Shown here: piece by piece, positions 34,552 through 43,401 of the stretch
Position numbering within the stretch: the first letter of the stretch is position 1
How the letters are laid out: each line of letters begins with the position of its first letter
Origin: Mycobacterium sp. DL99
Lineage (GTDB): Bacteria > Actinomycetota > Actinomycetes > Mycobacteriales > Mycobacteriaceae
Assembly (NCBI RefSeq): GCF_004762045.1
Contig: NZ_SJOM01000007.1
Location: 6,101,565 to 6,165,564, forward strand
DNA length: 64,000 nt
Reading direction: 5' to 3'
Notes under the pieces: model-generated
What the model was told of the DNA's origin: nothing
The model's input: the letters and a program-made list of their open reading frames with translations, nothing else
Databases searched by the model: none
Translations under genes and position numbers: made by a program

Positions 34552-35511
34552 GTGACGAACACACCGGTGTGCGTGGTGGGCCTCGGCCTGATCGGTGGAT
34601 CACTGATGCGTGCCGCCGCCGGGTCCGGCCGCGAGGTCTTCGGCTACAACCGGTCGATGGAGGCCGTTGCCGCGGCAAAGTTCGACGGGTTCGACGCCAC
34701 CGAGAACCTCGACGAGGCACTGGGCCGGGCCGCCGACCGCAACGCGCTGATCGTGCTTGCGGTACCGATGCCGGCCATGCCGCAGATGCTCGACCACATC
34801 CGGCAGACCGCGCCGCTGTGCCCGCTGACCGACGTGACCAGCGTGAAGGGCGCGGTGCTCGACGAAGTGCGGCGGGCCGGCTTGCTGCCGAACTTCGTCG
34901 GCGGTCATCCGATGGCAGGCACCGCCCACTCGGGCTGGTCGGCCGGGGACGCCGCACTGTTCACCGGGGCCCCGTGGGTGGTCAGCGTGGACGATCACGT
35001 CGACGCTCGGGTCTGGTCCCTGGTCACCCAGCTGGCACTGGACTGCCACGCCGTCGTGGTACCGGCCCGCTCCGATGAGCACGACGCCGCCGCGGCCGCC
35101 ATCTCCCACCTGCCACACCTGTTCGCCGAAACCCTGGCCCTGACCGCCGGCGAGATCCCGTTGGCCTTCGCCCTGGCGGCCGGGTCGTTCCGGGACGGCA
35201 CCCGGGTAGCGGCCACCGCACCGGACCTGGTGCGGGCCATGTGTGAGGCCAACGCAGACCAGCTGTTACCCGCCCTCGAGCACGGTATCGAACTGCTGAC
35301 CCGCGCCAAGGAAACGCTGGCAGCCACGGGTTCGGTGGCCGACCTGGTCGAGACCGGCCATGCCGCTCGGATGCGCTACGACAGCTTCAGCCGCCCCGAG
35401 ATCATGACGACCGTGGTGGGCACGGACAACTGGCGGGCCGAGCTCGCGGCCGCCGGGCGAGCCGGCGGGGTGATCAGATCCGCTCTGCCAGTCCTGGGTA
35501 ATCAAGGATGA
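34552..35511 (+). CDS. tyrA: Prephenate dehydrogenase
   Basis: This 319-residue TyrA has an N-terminal Rossmann motif (VVGLGLIGGSLMRA), the TDVTSVKG segment and the catalytic/substrate region GGHPMAGTAHSGW with its His. It converts prephenate to 4-hydroxyphenylpyruvate in tyrosine synthesis. The partner aminotransferase may be the HisC2-like enzyme at 52841. No ACT regulatory domain is present, unlike some longer TyrA forms. The 3' end overlaps the opposite gene at 35474 by 38 bp. Confidence 0.92.
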   Translation: MTNTPVCVVGLGLIGGSLMRAAAGSGREVFGYNRSMEAVAAAKFDGFDATENLDEALGRAADRNALIVLAVPMPAMPQMLDHIRQTAPLCPLTDVTSVKGAVLDEVRRAGLLPNFVGGHPMAGTAHSGWSAGDAALFTGAPWVVSVDDHVDARVWSLVTQLALDCHAVVVPARSDEHDAAAAAISHLPHLFAETLALTAGEIPLAFALAAGSFRDGTRVAATAPDLVRAMCEANADQLLPALEHGIELLTRAKETLAATGSVADLVETGHAARMRYDSFSRPEIMTTVVGTDNWRAELAAAGRAGGVIRSALPVLGNQG

Positions 35512-36061
35512 AGCCGTCGGGATCCACCGTGATGGTGGTGTCGGCGACCGGCGAGTGCAGCTTCACCGGGGCTCCGGGACCGGAGCTGCTGTAGCTGATG
35601 CTGGCGGTCTCCACCGAGAAGTCCGGCAACCGCACGTAGACCACCGGCAGGGTCATCGACTCAGCCCGCTCATGCAGGCCGGTCCGCCGGATCGGCAGCG
35701 CGTTGAAGAACGGGCTGAAGACGACGTCGACATCGAGCGCGCCGCCGAAGTCCGAGCGCTTGGTCTGGGTGTGGTCCTGCACCAGCCACATGTTCTCCTC
35801 GTCGCGCGCGATGGAGAGCTGGCGTTCCCGCTCGGCCAGCGTGACGCTGAGCGACAACCGCTTGGTGGCCCCGGTCTCGTCGGTGACCAGGTCATAGGAG
35901 GCCGAGAAAGCCGGGTGCGACGCGGTGGCGGCGGCCACAATCCGGCCGTAGGCCTTGATTCGCTTGCCCGACAGCTGAACCCGAACGGACTCCATCCGGG
36001 ATACATCGTGCGCCCGCCACGTCAACACTGCTGGCCAGGCACGGTCCTTCTGGTCACTCAC
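35474..36061 (-). CDS. Putative glycolipid-binding domain protein (Rv3755c-like)
   Basis: This 195-residue, mostly beta protein matches the putative glycolipid-binding family by layout (WPAVLTWRAHDVSRMESV at the start, VYVRLPDFSVETASISY near the end). No signal peptide is present. Its GTG start overlaps the proZ stop by 4 nt (GTGA), so it is the last gene of the ProXVWZ operon and translationally coupled to it. Its function with an osmolyte importer is unknown. Confidence 0.8.
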   Translation of the reverse strand: MSDQKDRAWPAVLTWRAHDVSRMESVRVQLSGKRIKAYGRIVAAATASHPAFSASYDLVTDETGATKRLSLSVTLAERERQLSIARDEENMWLVQDHTQTKRSDFGGALDVDVVFSPFFNALPIRRTGLHERAESMTLPVVYVRLPDFSVETASISYSSSGPGAPVKLHSPVADTTITVDPDGFILDYPGLAERI

Positions 36062-36852
36062 CCGTCTACCGTATGCGACGACACGCGCCCTTTGTAGCCG
36101 AGTCCGGAACTCCCGGCCGGACGCGACTCGAGTGCGATCTCGTCACCGAGCAACGGCTGGGGTAGGCGTCGCCCACCGATATTGCCGAGCCCCAACCGGC
36201 CACTACCGGGCACCGACAACCACACCGCGAAGGCCAACGCGGCATCGAGAATCAAGGCCAGCGCCGTGACCATGAGCGCACCCACCAGCGCGATGTGGAA
36301 CTGCCGCACCTTGATGCCGTCGATCAGATACCGGCCCAGGCCCCCGAGGCTCGCGTACGCGGCGACCGTCGCCGTTGCCACGATCTGAAGCGTCGCGGTG
36401 CGCAGGCCGCCCACGATCAACGGCAGCGCGTTGGGCACCTCGACCCCGAACAGCACCCGGCGCTCGGTCATGCCCATCGACCGCGCCGCATCCACTACGG
36501 CGGGATCCACGTTCGCGATGCCGGCATAGGTCCCGGCCAGCAGCGGCGGGATGCCCAACAGCATCAGCGCGACCGTCGGCGGCACCAGACCCAGCCCCCA
36601 CAACAGCACCCCGAGCAGCAGCACGCCGAGCGTGGGCAGGGCGCGCAGGGCGTTGACGCCGGTGACGACGAGGAAGGTTCCGCGCCCGGTGTGCCCGATG
36701 AGCAGGCCGATCGGGATCGCGATCACCGCCGAGGCCAGCACCGCGACCACGGTGTACTGCAGGTGTTCGACGATGCGGGCGGCCAGGCCGGCGGGCCCGC
36801 CCCAGTTGGCGGCGGTGAAGATGAAGTCCAGTGCCTGCTGCAGGAAGTTCAT
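36058..36852 (-). CDS. proZ: Glycine betaine/choline ABC importer permease ProZ
   Basis: This 264-residue permease has about six membrane spans and the EAA-type loop DAARSMGMTERRVLFGVEVPNALP. It forms the channel with ProW. ATG 36852 overlaps the proW stop by 4 nt and is preferred to the upstream frame (36897). The polar C-terminal tail beyond residue 215 is longer than in many ProZ proteins. It is orthologous to Rv3756c by order. Confidence 0.92.
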   Translation of the reverse strand: MNFLQQALDFIFTAANWGGPAGLAARIVEHLQYTVVAVLASAVIAIPIGLLIGHTGRGTFLVVTGVNALRALPTLGVLLLGVLLWGLGLVPPTVALMLLGIPPLLAGTYAGIANVDPAVVDAARSMGMTERRVLFGVEVPNALPLIVGGLRTATLQIVATATVAAYASLGGLGRYLIDGIKVRQFHIALVGALMVTALALILDAALAFAVWLSVPGSGRLGLGNIGGRRLPQPLLGDEIALESRPAGSSGLGYKGRVSSHTVDG

Positions 36853-37514
36853 GCGGCCGCCTTGATGCGCCGGGGCTTGCGGGATACCCGAGTCCACGGC
36901 GTGATGACCTTGCCCATCAGCATGATCAGGCTGTCGATGACGACGGCCAGCACGAAGATCGCGATGATCCCGGCGATGATCTGGTCACTCTTGTTCGACT
37001 GGTAGCCCTCGGTGAACCAGGTACCCAAGCCGCCGATACCGATCACCGAGCCCACCGACACCATCGAGATATTGGTGACGGCGACGACCCGCAGCCCCGC
37101 GATCAACACCGGGATGGCGAGCGGAAGTTCCACCTTGAGCATCCGTACCAGCGGCCGGTACCCGATCGCCGTCGCCGCGTCACGCACCTGCTCGGGCACC
37201 GCGTCGAGCGCTTCGGGCACCGCCCGCACCAACAGTGCGGTGGTGTAAAGCGTCAGCGCCACAATGACATTGGCCTCATCCAGGATGCGGGTCGGGATGA
37301 TCAGCGGTAGCACCACGAACAGCGCCAGCGACGGGATGGTGAAGATGACGCTCGCGGTCAGCGTGGTCATCCGCCGCAGTGCAGTGGTGCGCTGAACCGC
37401 CGCTCCCAGCGGGACGGCGATCAGCAGGCCCAGCACGATCGGCACCAACGACAACCGCAGGTGCACGACGGTCAGCACCCACAGGTCGTCGAGATGGTTG
37501 AGCAGGTATCGCAT
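36849..37514 (-). CDS. proW: Glycine betaine/choline ABC importer permease ProW
   Basis: This 221-residue integral membrane subunit has the permease EAA loop DAATAIGYRPLVRMLKVELPLAIP and about five to six spans. It begins 3 bp after proV and overlaps proZ by 4 bp. With ProZ it forms the heterodimeric pore of the osmolyte importer. Confidence 0.92.
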   Translation of the reverse strand: MRYLLNHLDDLWVLTVVHLRLSLVPIVLGLLIAVPLGAAVQRTTALRRMTTLTASVIFTIPSLALFVVLPLIIPTRILDEANVIVALTLYTTALLVRAVPEALDAVPEQVRDAATAIGYRPLVRMLKVELPLAIPVLIAGLRVVAVTNISMVSVGSVIGIGGLGTWFTEGYQSNKSDQIIAGIIAIFVLAVVIDSLIMLMGKVITPWTRVSRKPRRIKAAA

Positions 37515-37517
37515 GGG

Positions 37518-38624
37518 CTACCCCAGCTCCGGGACTCGGCGCTGCTCCTTGAGTGCCTCGAGCACGTCGTCGGCGCGCACACCCCCGACGAGCTTGCCGT
37601 CCTCGTCGACCGCCACACCGAGCCCGCTCGGTGAGGACAGTGCGGAGTCCAGCGCCTGCCGCAGATTGCCGTCGGGCGGGAAGAAGGACCCACCACCGAT
37701 GGTGGAGTCGTAGAGCTCATTGCCCTTGCGGTGCACCTCGACACCCTCGGCGTTGATCCACGCGAACGGTGTGCCGCATTTGATGACCAGCCGCCACTCT
37801 CCCGGGCTCAGGTTCAGCGCATCGATGCCGTCCTCGTCGACGTGCTCGATCTCGTGCAGTGGCAGCCCGCTGGCGTGGAAGAACTGCAGCCCGCGGTAAC
37901 CGCGGTCGGCACCGACGAATCCCGATACGAGTTCGTTGGCCGGATTCGACAGGACGAACGCGGGATCGGCGTATTGCAGTAGGGCTCCGCCGCGGCCGAA
38001 CACCGCAACCTTGTCCCCGAGCTTGACCGCCTCGTCGATGTCGTGCGTGACGAAGACGATGGTCTTGCGCAATTCGCTTTGCAATCGCAGGATTTCGGCC
38101 TGCAGATCCTCGCGGACCACCGGGTCGACCGCACTGAACGGCTCGTCCATCAACAGGATCGGCGGGTCCGCGGCCAGTGCACGGGCCACCCCGACGCGCT
38201 GCTGCTGTCCGCCGGACAGCTGCGCCGGGTAGCGGTCGGCCAGTTTCGGGTCGAGCCCGACCCGTTCCATCACGCCGATCGCGGCCTTGCGGGCGCTGCG
38301 CCGGGATTCACCCCGCAGCACCGGCACCGTCGCGACGTTGTCGACCACCCGCAGATGCGGCATCAGCCCGGCACTCTGAATGACGTAGCCGATGCCGAGC
38401 CGCAGCTTGACCGGGTCGACCGTGCTGATGTCTTCCCCGTTGACCGTGAGGGTGCCCGAGGTGGGGTCGATCATTCGGTTGATCATCCGCATCGACGTGG
38501 TCTTGCCGCAGCCCGACGGGCCGACGAACACCGTCAGCGTGCCTTGCGGCACTTTCAGATTGAGGTTGTCGACGGCGACCGTGCCGTCGGGGTACTGCTT
38601 GGTGACGTTCTCGAAGGTGATCAT
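37518..38624 (-). CDS. proV: Glycine betaine/choline ABC importer ATPase ProV
   Basis: This 368-residue ATPase has Walker A GPSGCGKTT, signature LSGGQQQR, Walker B ILLMDEP and the switch His in FVTHD. A C-terminal extension (about 240-368) contains a CBS-like region, which in this family senses ionic strength to gate transport. ATG 38624 overlaps the proX stop (ATGA), so starting further upstream (38663) is unlikely. Confidence 0.93.
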   Translation of the reverse strand: MITFENVTKQYPDGTVAVDNLNLKVPQGTLTVFVGPSGCGKTTSMRMINRMIDPTSGTLTVNGEDISTVDPVKLRLGIGYVIQSAGLMPHLRVVDNVATVPVLRGESRRSARKAAIGVMERVGLDPKLADRYPAQLSGGQQQRVGVARALAADPPILLMDEPFSAVDPVVREDLQAEILRLQSELRKTIVFVTHDIDEAVKLGDKVAVFGRGGALLQYADPAFVLSNPANELVSGFVGADRGYRGLQFFHASGLPLHEIEHVDEDGIDALNLSPGEWRLVIKCGTPFAWINAEGVEVHRKGNELYDSTIGGGSFFPPDGNLRQALDSALSSPSGLGVAVDEDGKLVGGVRADDVLEALKEQRRVPELG

Positions 38625-39562
38625 TTGGTCACCGGCTTGTCGAATCCGTTTTCCTTGATCCACTTTTCGGCCGCCTCGTCGGGATCAACACCGGCATTGC
38701 CCTCCACCGCGGTGTTCAACTCGATCAGGGCTTCGGTGGTGAGCTTGGCCGATACCGCGTCGAGCACGGTCTTGAGTTCATCGGACATCTTCTGCGAGGC
38801 CACCAACGGAACGACATTGGCGGCCAGGAATACATTCTCGGGATCCTCCAGCGGCACCAGGTGGTACTGCTCGATCGCCGGTGAGGTGCTGAAGATGTTC
38901 GCGGCCGTGACGGCGCCACTGTTCAGCGCCTGCACGGTGGCCGGCCCGCCACCGTCACTGATCGCGACGAAGTTGACCGGCGCGATGTCCAGCCCGTAGC
39001 GGGACTTCAGGCCGACCAGCCCGGTCTGGCGGGTCTGAAACTCCGATGGTGCACCGACTTTCACCTCGGCCGAATGCGCGGCCAGGTCCGCGACGGTCTT
39101 CAGGTTCCAGCGCTGGGCGGTCTCGGCGGTGACGGCGAGGGTGTCCTTGTCCTCGGCCGGGGAGGGATACAGGATCGACAGGTCACCGGGCACGGCCTTC
39201 AGCAGCGCGATCAACACCTGGTCGGAGGTCGTGGCTGTCGCTTCAGCATCGAAGTACTGCAGGAGATTTCCGGTGTACTCGGGAATCAGGTCGATCGAGT
39301 GATCCTGCACCGCAGGCACATACGTCTCGCGGCTGCCGATTCCGAACTGCCTGCGGATCTGAAAGTCATTGGCCTCCAGAGCCTGGGCATAGATCTCGGC
39401 GATGATCTTGGACTCCGGGAAGTCAGCGGATCCGACCGTGATCGATTTCAGATCACCCGAGATAGGTCCGCCGCCCAGCGGATTGGAGCTTCCGCACGCC
39501 ACCGCCAGCGGCACGATCAGGGCGAGCAGGGTCATCGCGATTGCCAGGGTTTTGCGCTGCAC
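38621..39562 (-). CDS. proX: Glycine betaine/choline-binding lipoprotein ProX
   Basis: This 313-residue lipoprotein has the lipobox LAVAC and an OpuAC/ProX-type binding fold (GSADFPESKIIAEIYAQALE, YVPAVQDHSIDLIPEYTGNLL). It captures quaternary-amine osmolytes for ProVWZ. GTG 39562 has the upstream GAAAGGA ribosome site. It is the first gene of a five-gene operon. Confidence 0.93.
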   Translation of the reverse strand: MQRKTLAIAMTLLALIVPLAVACGSSNPLGGGPISGDLKSITVGSADFPESKIIAEIYAQALEANDFQIRRQFGIGSRETYVPAVQDHSIDLIPEYTGNLLQYFDAEATATTSDQVLIALLKAVPGDLSILYPSPAEDKDTLAVTAETAQRWNLKTVADLAAHSAEVKVGAPSEFQTRQTGLVGLKSRYGLDIAPVNFVAISDGGGPATVQALNSGAVTAANIFSTSPAIEQYHLVPLEDPENVFLAANVVPLVASQKMSDELKTVLDAVSAKLTTEALIELNTAVEGNAGVDPDEAAEKWIKENGFDKPVTK

Positions 39563-39690
39563 AGGCGCATCCTTTCGGCGACGGCGGCTGGACGATCAGC
39601 CTCTGACGACCCTAACGGCACACCCGACATGCCGCCGCGCTTTACCTCATGGTGGTTTGCATTGAGGCTCTGACGGGCAAAGATGTCAGT

Positions 39691-40095
39691 ATGACCAGCG
39701 ATCCGTCTGCATCGCCCGATTTGCCTGAGCCGACGCCGAATGTGCCGGTGCCACCGTCTCCCGACCCAGGCAAAGTCCCCGATGCCGGCAAGCCCGCCGC
39801 CAAGACAGGCAAGTCGGGTAAGGCCACCGAGCCCAAACTGACCCGCGCCGGGGCGCTGTGGTCAGCACTGATCCTGGGTTTCCTGGTGCTGATCGTGCTG
39901 CTGATCTTCATCGCGCAGAACACAGCCGCGGTGCCGCTCACCTTCCTGAGCTGGCATTGGTCGTTGCCGACGGGCGTGGCCATCCTGGGTGCCGCGGTGG
40001 CCGGTGGTCTGCTGACCGTCGCCGCCGGGTCGGCACGGATCTTCCAGTTGCGCCGCGCTGCCAAGAAGAACTTCAAGGCCGCCCAGCGCAGCTGA
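39691..40095 (+). CDS. LapA-domain membrane protein (Rv3760-like)
   Basis: This 134-residue protein has a Pro-rich, probably cytoplasmic N-terminus (1-50), two membrane helices (about 60-82 and 92-112) and a basic tail, matching the small LapA/DUF1049 family. ATG 39691 was selected; an in-frame ATG exists at 39649. Function is unknown; some LapA relatives act in envelope lipid assembly. Confidence 0.75.
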   Translation: MTSDPSASPDLPEPTPNVPVPPSPDPGKVPDAGKPAAKTGKSGKATEPKLTRAGALWSALILGFLVLIVLLIFIAQNTAAVPLTFLSWHWSLPTGVAILGAAVAGGLLTVAAGSARIFQLRRAAKKNFKAAQRS

Positions 40096-40098
40096 CGC

Positions 40099-41127
40099 TC
40101 AACCCAGGGCGCGCAGTCCCGAAGCGATCGCCGGGGCCACCGCCGCGCCGACGCTTGAACTCCCCGGCGCTTCGGAACCCTGGCGGGCGCGGAAGTCGAT
40201 ACCGGCGGCGATGATCGCCGCCTTGAAATAGGCCAGCGCCATGTAGAAGTCCCAGTGCGCCAGCTCCTGGCCGGACTGCACCGAATAGCGGTTGGCCAGA
40301 TCGTCGGCCGACGGCATCTGCGGTGAACTCCACGCCGCTTCCATGCTCAGGATCAGGTTGAACATCGGGTCGCGGTACACGCACATCAGCGCGGCGTCGC
40401 TCAGCGGGTCGCCCAGGGTGGAGAGCTCCCAGTCCAGCACTGCGAGGACCTTCGTCGGGTCCTGCGCGTCCAGAATGGTGTTGTCGATGCGGTAATCGCC
40501 GTGCACGATCGAGTTGCGGCTCTGCGCCGGAACCGAATCCGCCAGGGCCTGATGAAGGCGCTTGACGTCGTCGTCGCGGGGATCGTCGGGCAGACGGACC
40601 AGGTCCCACTGCGAACCCCAGCGGCGCACCTGGCGTTCCAGATAGCCGGCGGGCTTGCCGAAGTCGCCCAGACCGACGGCGTCGGGGTCGACCGCGTGCA
40701 GGTCGGCCAGCACCCGGATCAGGGCGTCGACGCTGCTGCTGATCACCTGCTCGTCGCCCAGGGCGGCAAGCTCGTCGGCGCTGCGGACCACCTGGCCGTC
40801 GACGTTCTCGACCATCTGGAACGGCGCGCCGAGCACCGAGTCGTCGTTGCTCATCGTCACCGCGCGGGCGACCGGGACCGGGGTGCCGGCCAGGGCCGCC
40901 ACCACCTTGTACTCGCGGGCCATGTCGTGCGCGGACGGGGTCAGACCGTGCAGCGGCGGACGCCGCAGCACCCACGCCGAGGCGTCGTCGGACACCCGGA
41001 AGGTGAGGTTGGAGCGGCCACCGGCGATGAGTTCGGCGCGGAGCTCACCGCTGCGGGCGATGCCCTCGGAACGCAGGTGCCGGTCCAGCGCGGCGAGGTC
41101 GAGGCCCTCCAGATTCGTCACGGTCAC
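40099..41127 (-). CDS. Aminoglycoside-phosphotransferase-like kinase (ACAD10/11-type; Rv3761c-like)
   Basis: This 342-residue protein-kinase-like phosphotransferase has a glycine-rich N-lobe (ELIAGGRSNLTFRV), the catalytic loop IVHGDYRIDN and metal-binding VLDWELSTLGDP. It resembles the kinase domain of ACAD10/11, which phosphorylates 4-hydroxy fatty acyl-CoAs. M. tuberculosis orthologues carry the misleading name FadE36. The histidine phosphatase gene ends 4 bp upstream, so kinase and phosphatase are probably cotranscribed. Confidence 0.83.
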   Translation of the reverse strand: MTVTNLEGLDLAALDRHLRSEGIARSGELRAELIAGGRSNLTFRVSDDASAWVLRRPPLHGLTPSAHDMAREYKVVAALAGTPVPVARAVTMSNDDSVLGAPFQMVENVDGQVVRSADELAALGDEQVISSSVDALIRVLADLHAVDPDAVGLGDFGKPAGYLERQVRRWGSQWDLVRLPDDPRDDDVKRLHQALADSVPAQSRNSIVHGDYRIDNTILDAQDPTKVLAVLDWELSTLGDPLSDAALMCVYRDPMFNLILSMEAAWSSPQMPSADDLANRYSVQSGQELAHWDFYMALAYFKAAIIAAGIDFRARQGSEAPGSSSVGAAVAPAIASGLRALG

Positions 41128-41130
41128 TGT

Positions 41131-41739
41131 TTACCACCGCACGTTTCGCGGCAGCAGGTCCCATACGTGCTCGGTGCCGTTCACCGAGGCGACGGCCAGC
41201 TTGCCCGAGCGGGACGACAGCAGCCGGGTGACCGAGGCGTAGTCGACGTGGAAGGACAGCAGCCGCTCGGTGCCCAGGATCTCGTGGAGCAGCACGTTGA
41301 TTACGCCGCCGTGGCTGAACACCGCGACGGTGCCGTCATGGTCACCGGCGGCCACCAGGTCCTCGACGGCCGCATTGATGCGCGCCATGAAGGCGTTCTC
41401 GTCCACGCTGCTGGGCAGGTGCCCGCTCACCAGGCGGGCCAGCTCCTCGGGGTTCTCCTTCGCGATCTCCTCGATCGGCACGTAGTGCGACATGTCGCGG
41501 TCGTACTCGGCGAGCCGTTCGTCGACCTCGACCTGCAGCCCCAGCTCGGCGGCGAGCGGTCCCGCGGTCTGGATCGCGCGCCGCTGCGGGCTGCTGACGA
41601 GCCGGCTGACGGGGAACCGGGACAAGGCGGCGGGCAGGCGCTCCGCCTGCGCGATGCCTTCCTCGGACAGATCGGGATCGGACCCTTGACCGGGCTCACT
41701 GCGGAGCGGTAGAGCATGACGGACGAGAAGCAGTTGCAC
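41131..41739 (-). CDS. Histidine phosphatase superfamily protein
   Basis: This 202-residue phosphoglycerate-mutase-like phosphatase has a nucleophile His in LLVRHALP (the usual RHG is RHA) and a second catalytic His in FSHGGV. GTG 41739 is selected by the leaderless -10 box TATGGT 6 nt upstream. The gene runs into the kinase-like gene. It removes phosphate from an unknown small molecule. Confidence 0.83.
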   Translation of the reverse strand: MQLLLVRHALPLRSEPGQGSDPDLSEEGIAQAERLPAALSRFPVSRLVSSPQRRAIQTAGPLAAELGLQVEVDERLAEYDRDMSHYVPIEEIAKENPEELARLVSGHLPSSVDENAFMARINAAVEDLVAAGDHDGTVAVFSHGGVINVLLHEILGTERLLSFHVDYASVTRLLSSRSGKLAVASVNGTEHVWDLLPRNVRW

Positions 41740-41751
41740 CGTGCCACCATA
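41740..41751 (-). promoter_or_regulatory. Leaderless -10 box for the histidine phosphatase gene
   Basis: On the minus strand TATGGT (41751-41746) is 6 nt before GTG 41739. It also lies just upstream of the divergent short-chain dehydrogenase gene. Confidence 0.5.
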
Positions 41752-41787
41752 GGGCCGCGGTGCAGGACGGCCGGAGAGGGCTGCGAC

Positions 41788-42543
41788 ATGGGCTATGCCG
41801 ACGAACTGTTCGACCTCACCGATCGGGTGGTGCTGGTCACCGGCGGCAGCCGCGGGCTGGGCCGGGAGATCGCGATGGGAGCCGCGCGCTGCGGGGCCGA
41901 CGTGGTGATCGCCAGCCGCAACATGGATTCCTGTGTGGCCGCGGCCGAGGAGATCACCGCGGCCACCGGTCGCGCCGTCCTGCCCTATCAGGTGCACGTG
42001 GGCCGGTGGGATCAACTCGACGGTCTGGTTGAGGCCGCCTACGAGCGGTTCGGCATGGTCGACGTGCTGGTCAACAACGCCGGCATGTCACCGCTGTACG
42101 AGTCGCTGGGTTCGGTCACCGAGAAACTCTTCGACTCGGTGTTCAACCTGAATCTCAAAGGGCCGTTCCGACTCTCGGCGCTGCTCGGGGAACGTATGGC
42201 GGCCGACGGCGGAGGCGCCATCGTCAACGTCAGCTCGTCCGGGTCGCTGCGCCCCGACCAGTACATGCTTCCCTACGCCGCGGCCAAGGCCGGGCTGAAC
42301 GCCATGACCGAAGGGCTGGCCAAGGCGTTCGGTCCGACCGTGCGGGTCAACACCCTGATGGCCGGGCCGTTTCTCACCGACATCAGCAAGGCCTGGGACA
42401 TGGCCGGTGAGCCCTTCAGCCACCTGGCCCTTGGGCGGGCCGGCAATCCGCCCGAGATCGTCGGCGCCGCACTGTTTCTGATGTCGGACGCATCGAGCTT
42501 CACCACTGGCTCCATCCTGCGGGTGGACGGCGGCCTGCCCTGA
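41788..42543 (+). CDS. Short-chain dehydrogenase/reductase
   Basis: This 251-residue SDR has the cofactor motif TGGSRGLG (about 20-27), NNAG (about 95) and the catalytic Ser in NVSSSGS with YAAAKAG (Tyr and Lys). The C-terminal DASSFTTGSILRVDGG is typical of classical SDRs. ATG 41788 has the GGAGAGGG ribosome site. It is divergent from the phosphatase gene and immediately precedes the GntR promoter. Substrate unknown. Confidence 0.88.
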   Translation: MGYADELFDLTDRVVLVTGGSRGLGREIAMGAARCGADVVIASRNMDSCVAAAEEITAATGRAVLPYQVHVGRWDQLDGLVEAAYERFGMVDVLVNNAGMSPLYESLGSVTEKLFDSVFNLNLKGPFRLSALLGERMAADGGGAIVNVSSSGSLRPDQYMLPYAAAKAGLNAMTEGLAKAFGPTVRVNTLMAGPFLTDISKAWDMAGEPFSHLALGRAGNPPEIVGAALFLMSDASSFTTGSILRVDGGLP

Positions 42544-42573
42544 GCGCAGCACGGTAATGTGGCCCAGGTAGCA

Positions 42574-42591
42574 AACTTGTCATGACAACCT
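42574..42591 (+). promoter_or_regulatory. GntR operator upstream of the regulator gene
   Basis: AACTTGTCATGACAACCT (42574-42591) contains the perfect palindrome TTGTCATGACAA. It sits downstream of a TAATGT -10 box (42555-42560), where a repressor would block elongation or initiation. A near-identical site lies at 46799-46816 before the FAD oxidase operon, so both are probably bound by this GntR. Confidence 0.65.
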
Positions 42592-42609
42592 GACCGGAAG
42601 GTGATGCGA

Positions 42610-43344
42610 ATGGCGGAGGCCCGTTCGCGCCACGAGCACGTCGCCACCGAACTGCGTCAGCGCATCACCCGTGGTGACTACGCCATCGGAGCACCGCTGC
42701 CCACAGAGAGCGCACTGTGCACGGAGTTCGACGTGTCCCGCGGCCCGGTCCGCCAGGCCCTGGCCACCCTGAAGAACGAAGGCCTGATCCGGGTCTCGCG
42801 TGGCAAGCCCGCGGTGGTCCGCAGCCATGACGCCACGCAGACGCTGGACACATTCACCCCGTTTACCCAGTGGGCCGAGCGCGTCGGACGCACCGCAGGC
42901 AACCGCACGATCGAGGTGGCGCGCCGCCGCGCCTCCGAAACCGCCATCGAGGCATTGGGTTTGACGGCCGACGACTTCGTGGTCGAGGTGCTGCGCGTGC
43001 GCCTGCTCGACGGCGAACCGGCGATGATCGAGCGCAGCACGTTCATCGAATCCGTGGGTTCGCTGCTGTTCGAGTTCGACACCGATTCCGGATCGATCAC
43101 CGACTACCTCGCCGGCCACGGCGTGTTCTTCGACTCGATGGAGCACGTGCTCGACGCGGTGGCGGCCGGACCCGACGACGCCGCGAATCTCGGGATCGCG
43201 CCGGGAAGTCCGCTGTTGCGGGAGCGCCGCGTTACGCGCGACCAGCGCGGCGTCGTATTCGAGAGCGCCGATGACCGCTACCGGCCCGACGTGGTCACGT
43301 TCAGCATCGTCAACGCGCGCACCAAGTTCTCCTCCGCCGAATAG
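42610..43344 (+). CDS. GntR-family (UTRA/HutC) transcriptional regulator
   Basis: This 244-residue regulator has a GntR winged helix-turn-helix (about 8-70; LPTESALCTEFDVSRGPVRQALATL) and a UTRA ligand domain (about 85-240), as in PhnF and HutC. ATG 42610 follows GGAAGG at a good distance. It lies convergent to the OPA transporter of what looks like its regulon, with a shared terminator between. Repeated operator sites before this gene and before the FAD oxidase operon support autoregulation and control of that operon. Confidence 0.88.
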   Translation: MAEARSRHEHVATELRQRITRGDYAIGAPLPTESALCTEFDVSRGPVRQALATLKNEGLIRVSRGKPAVVRSHDATQTLDTFTPFTQWAERVGRTAGNRTIEVARRRASETAIEALGLTADDFVVEVLRVRLLDGEPAMIERSTFIESVGSLLFEFDTDSGSITDYLAGHGVFFDSMEHVLDAVAAGPDDAANLGIAPGSPLLRERRVTRDQRGVVFESADDRYRPDVVTFSIVNARTKFSSAE

Positions 43345-43349
43345 ACATG

Positions 43350-43383
43350 AAGCTGCCCCTTTTCGCGTGAAAAGGGGCAGCTT
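43350..43383. terminator. Bidirectional perfect 14-bp hairpin
   Basis: AAGCTGCCCCTTTT (43350-43363) pairs with AAAAGGGGCAGCTT (43370-43383) around CGCGTG. T-runs on both sides make it a terminator for the gntR gene and for the convergent OPA transporter gene. Confidence 0.85.
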
Positions 43384-43401
43384 TGCGTCTGCTCGCGCTG
43401 G

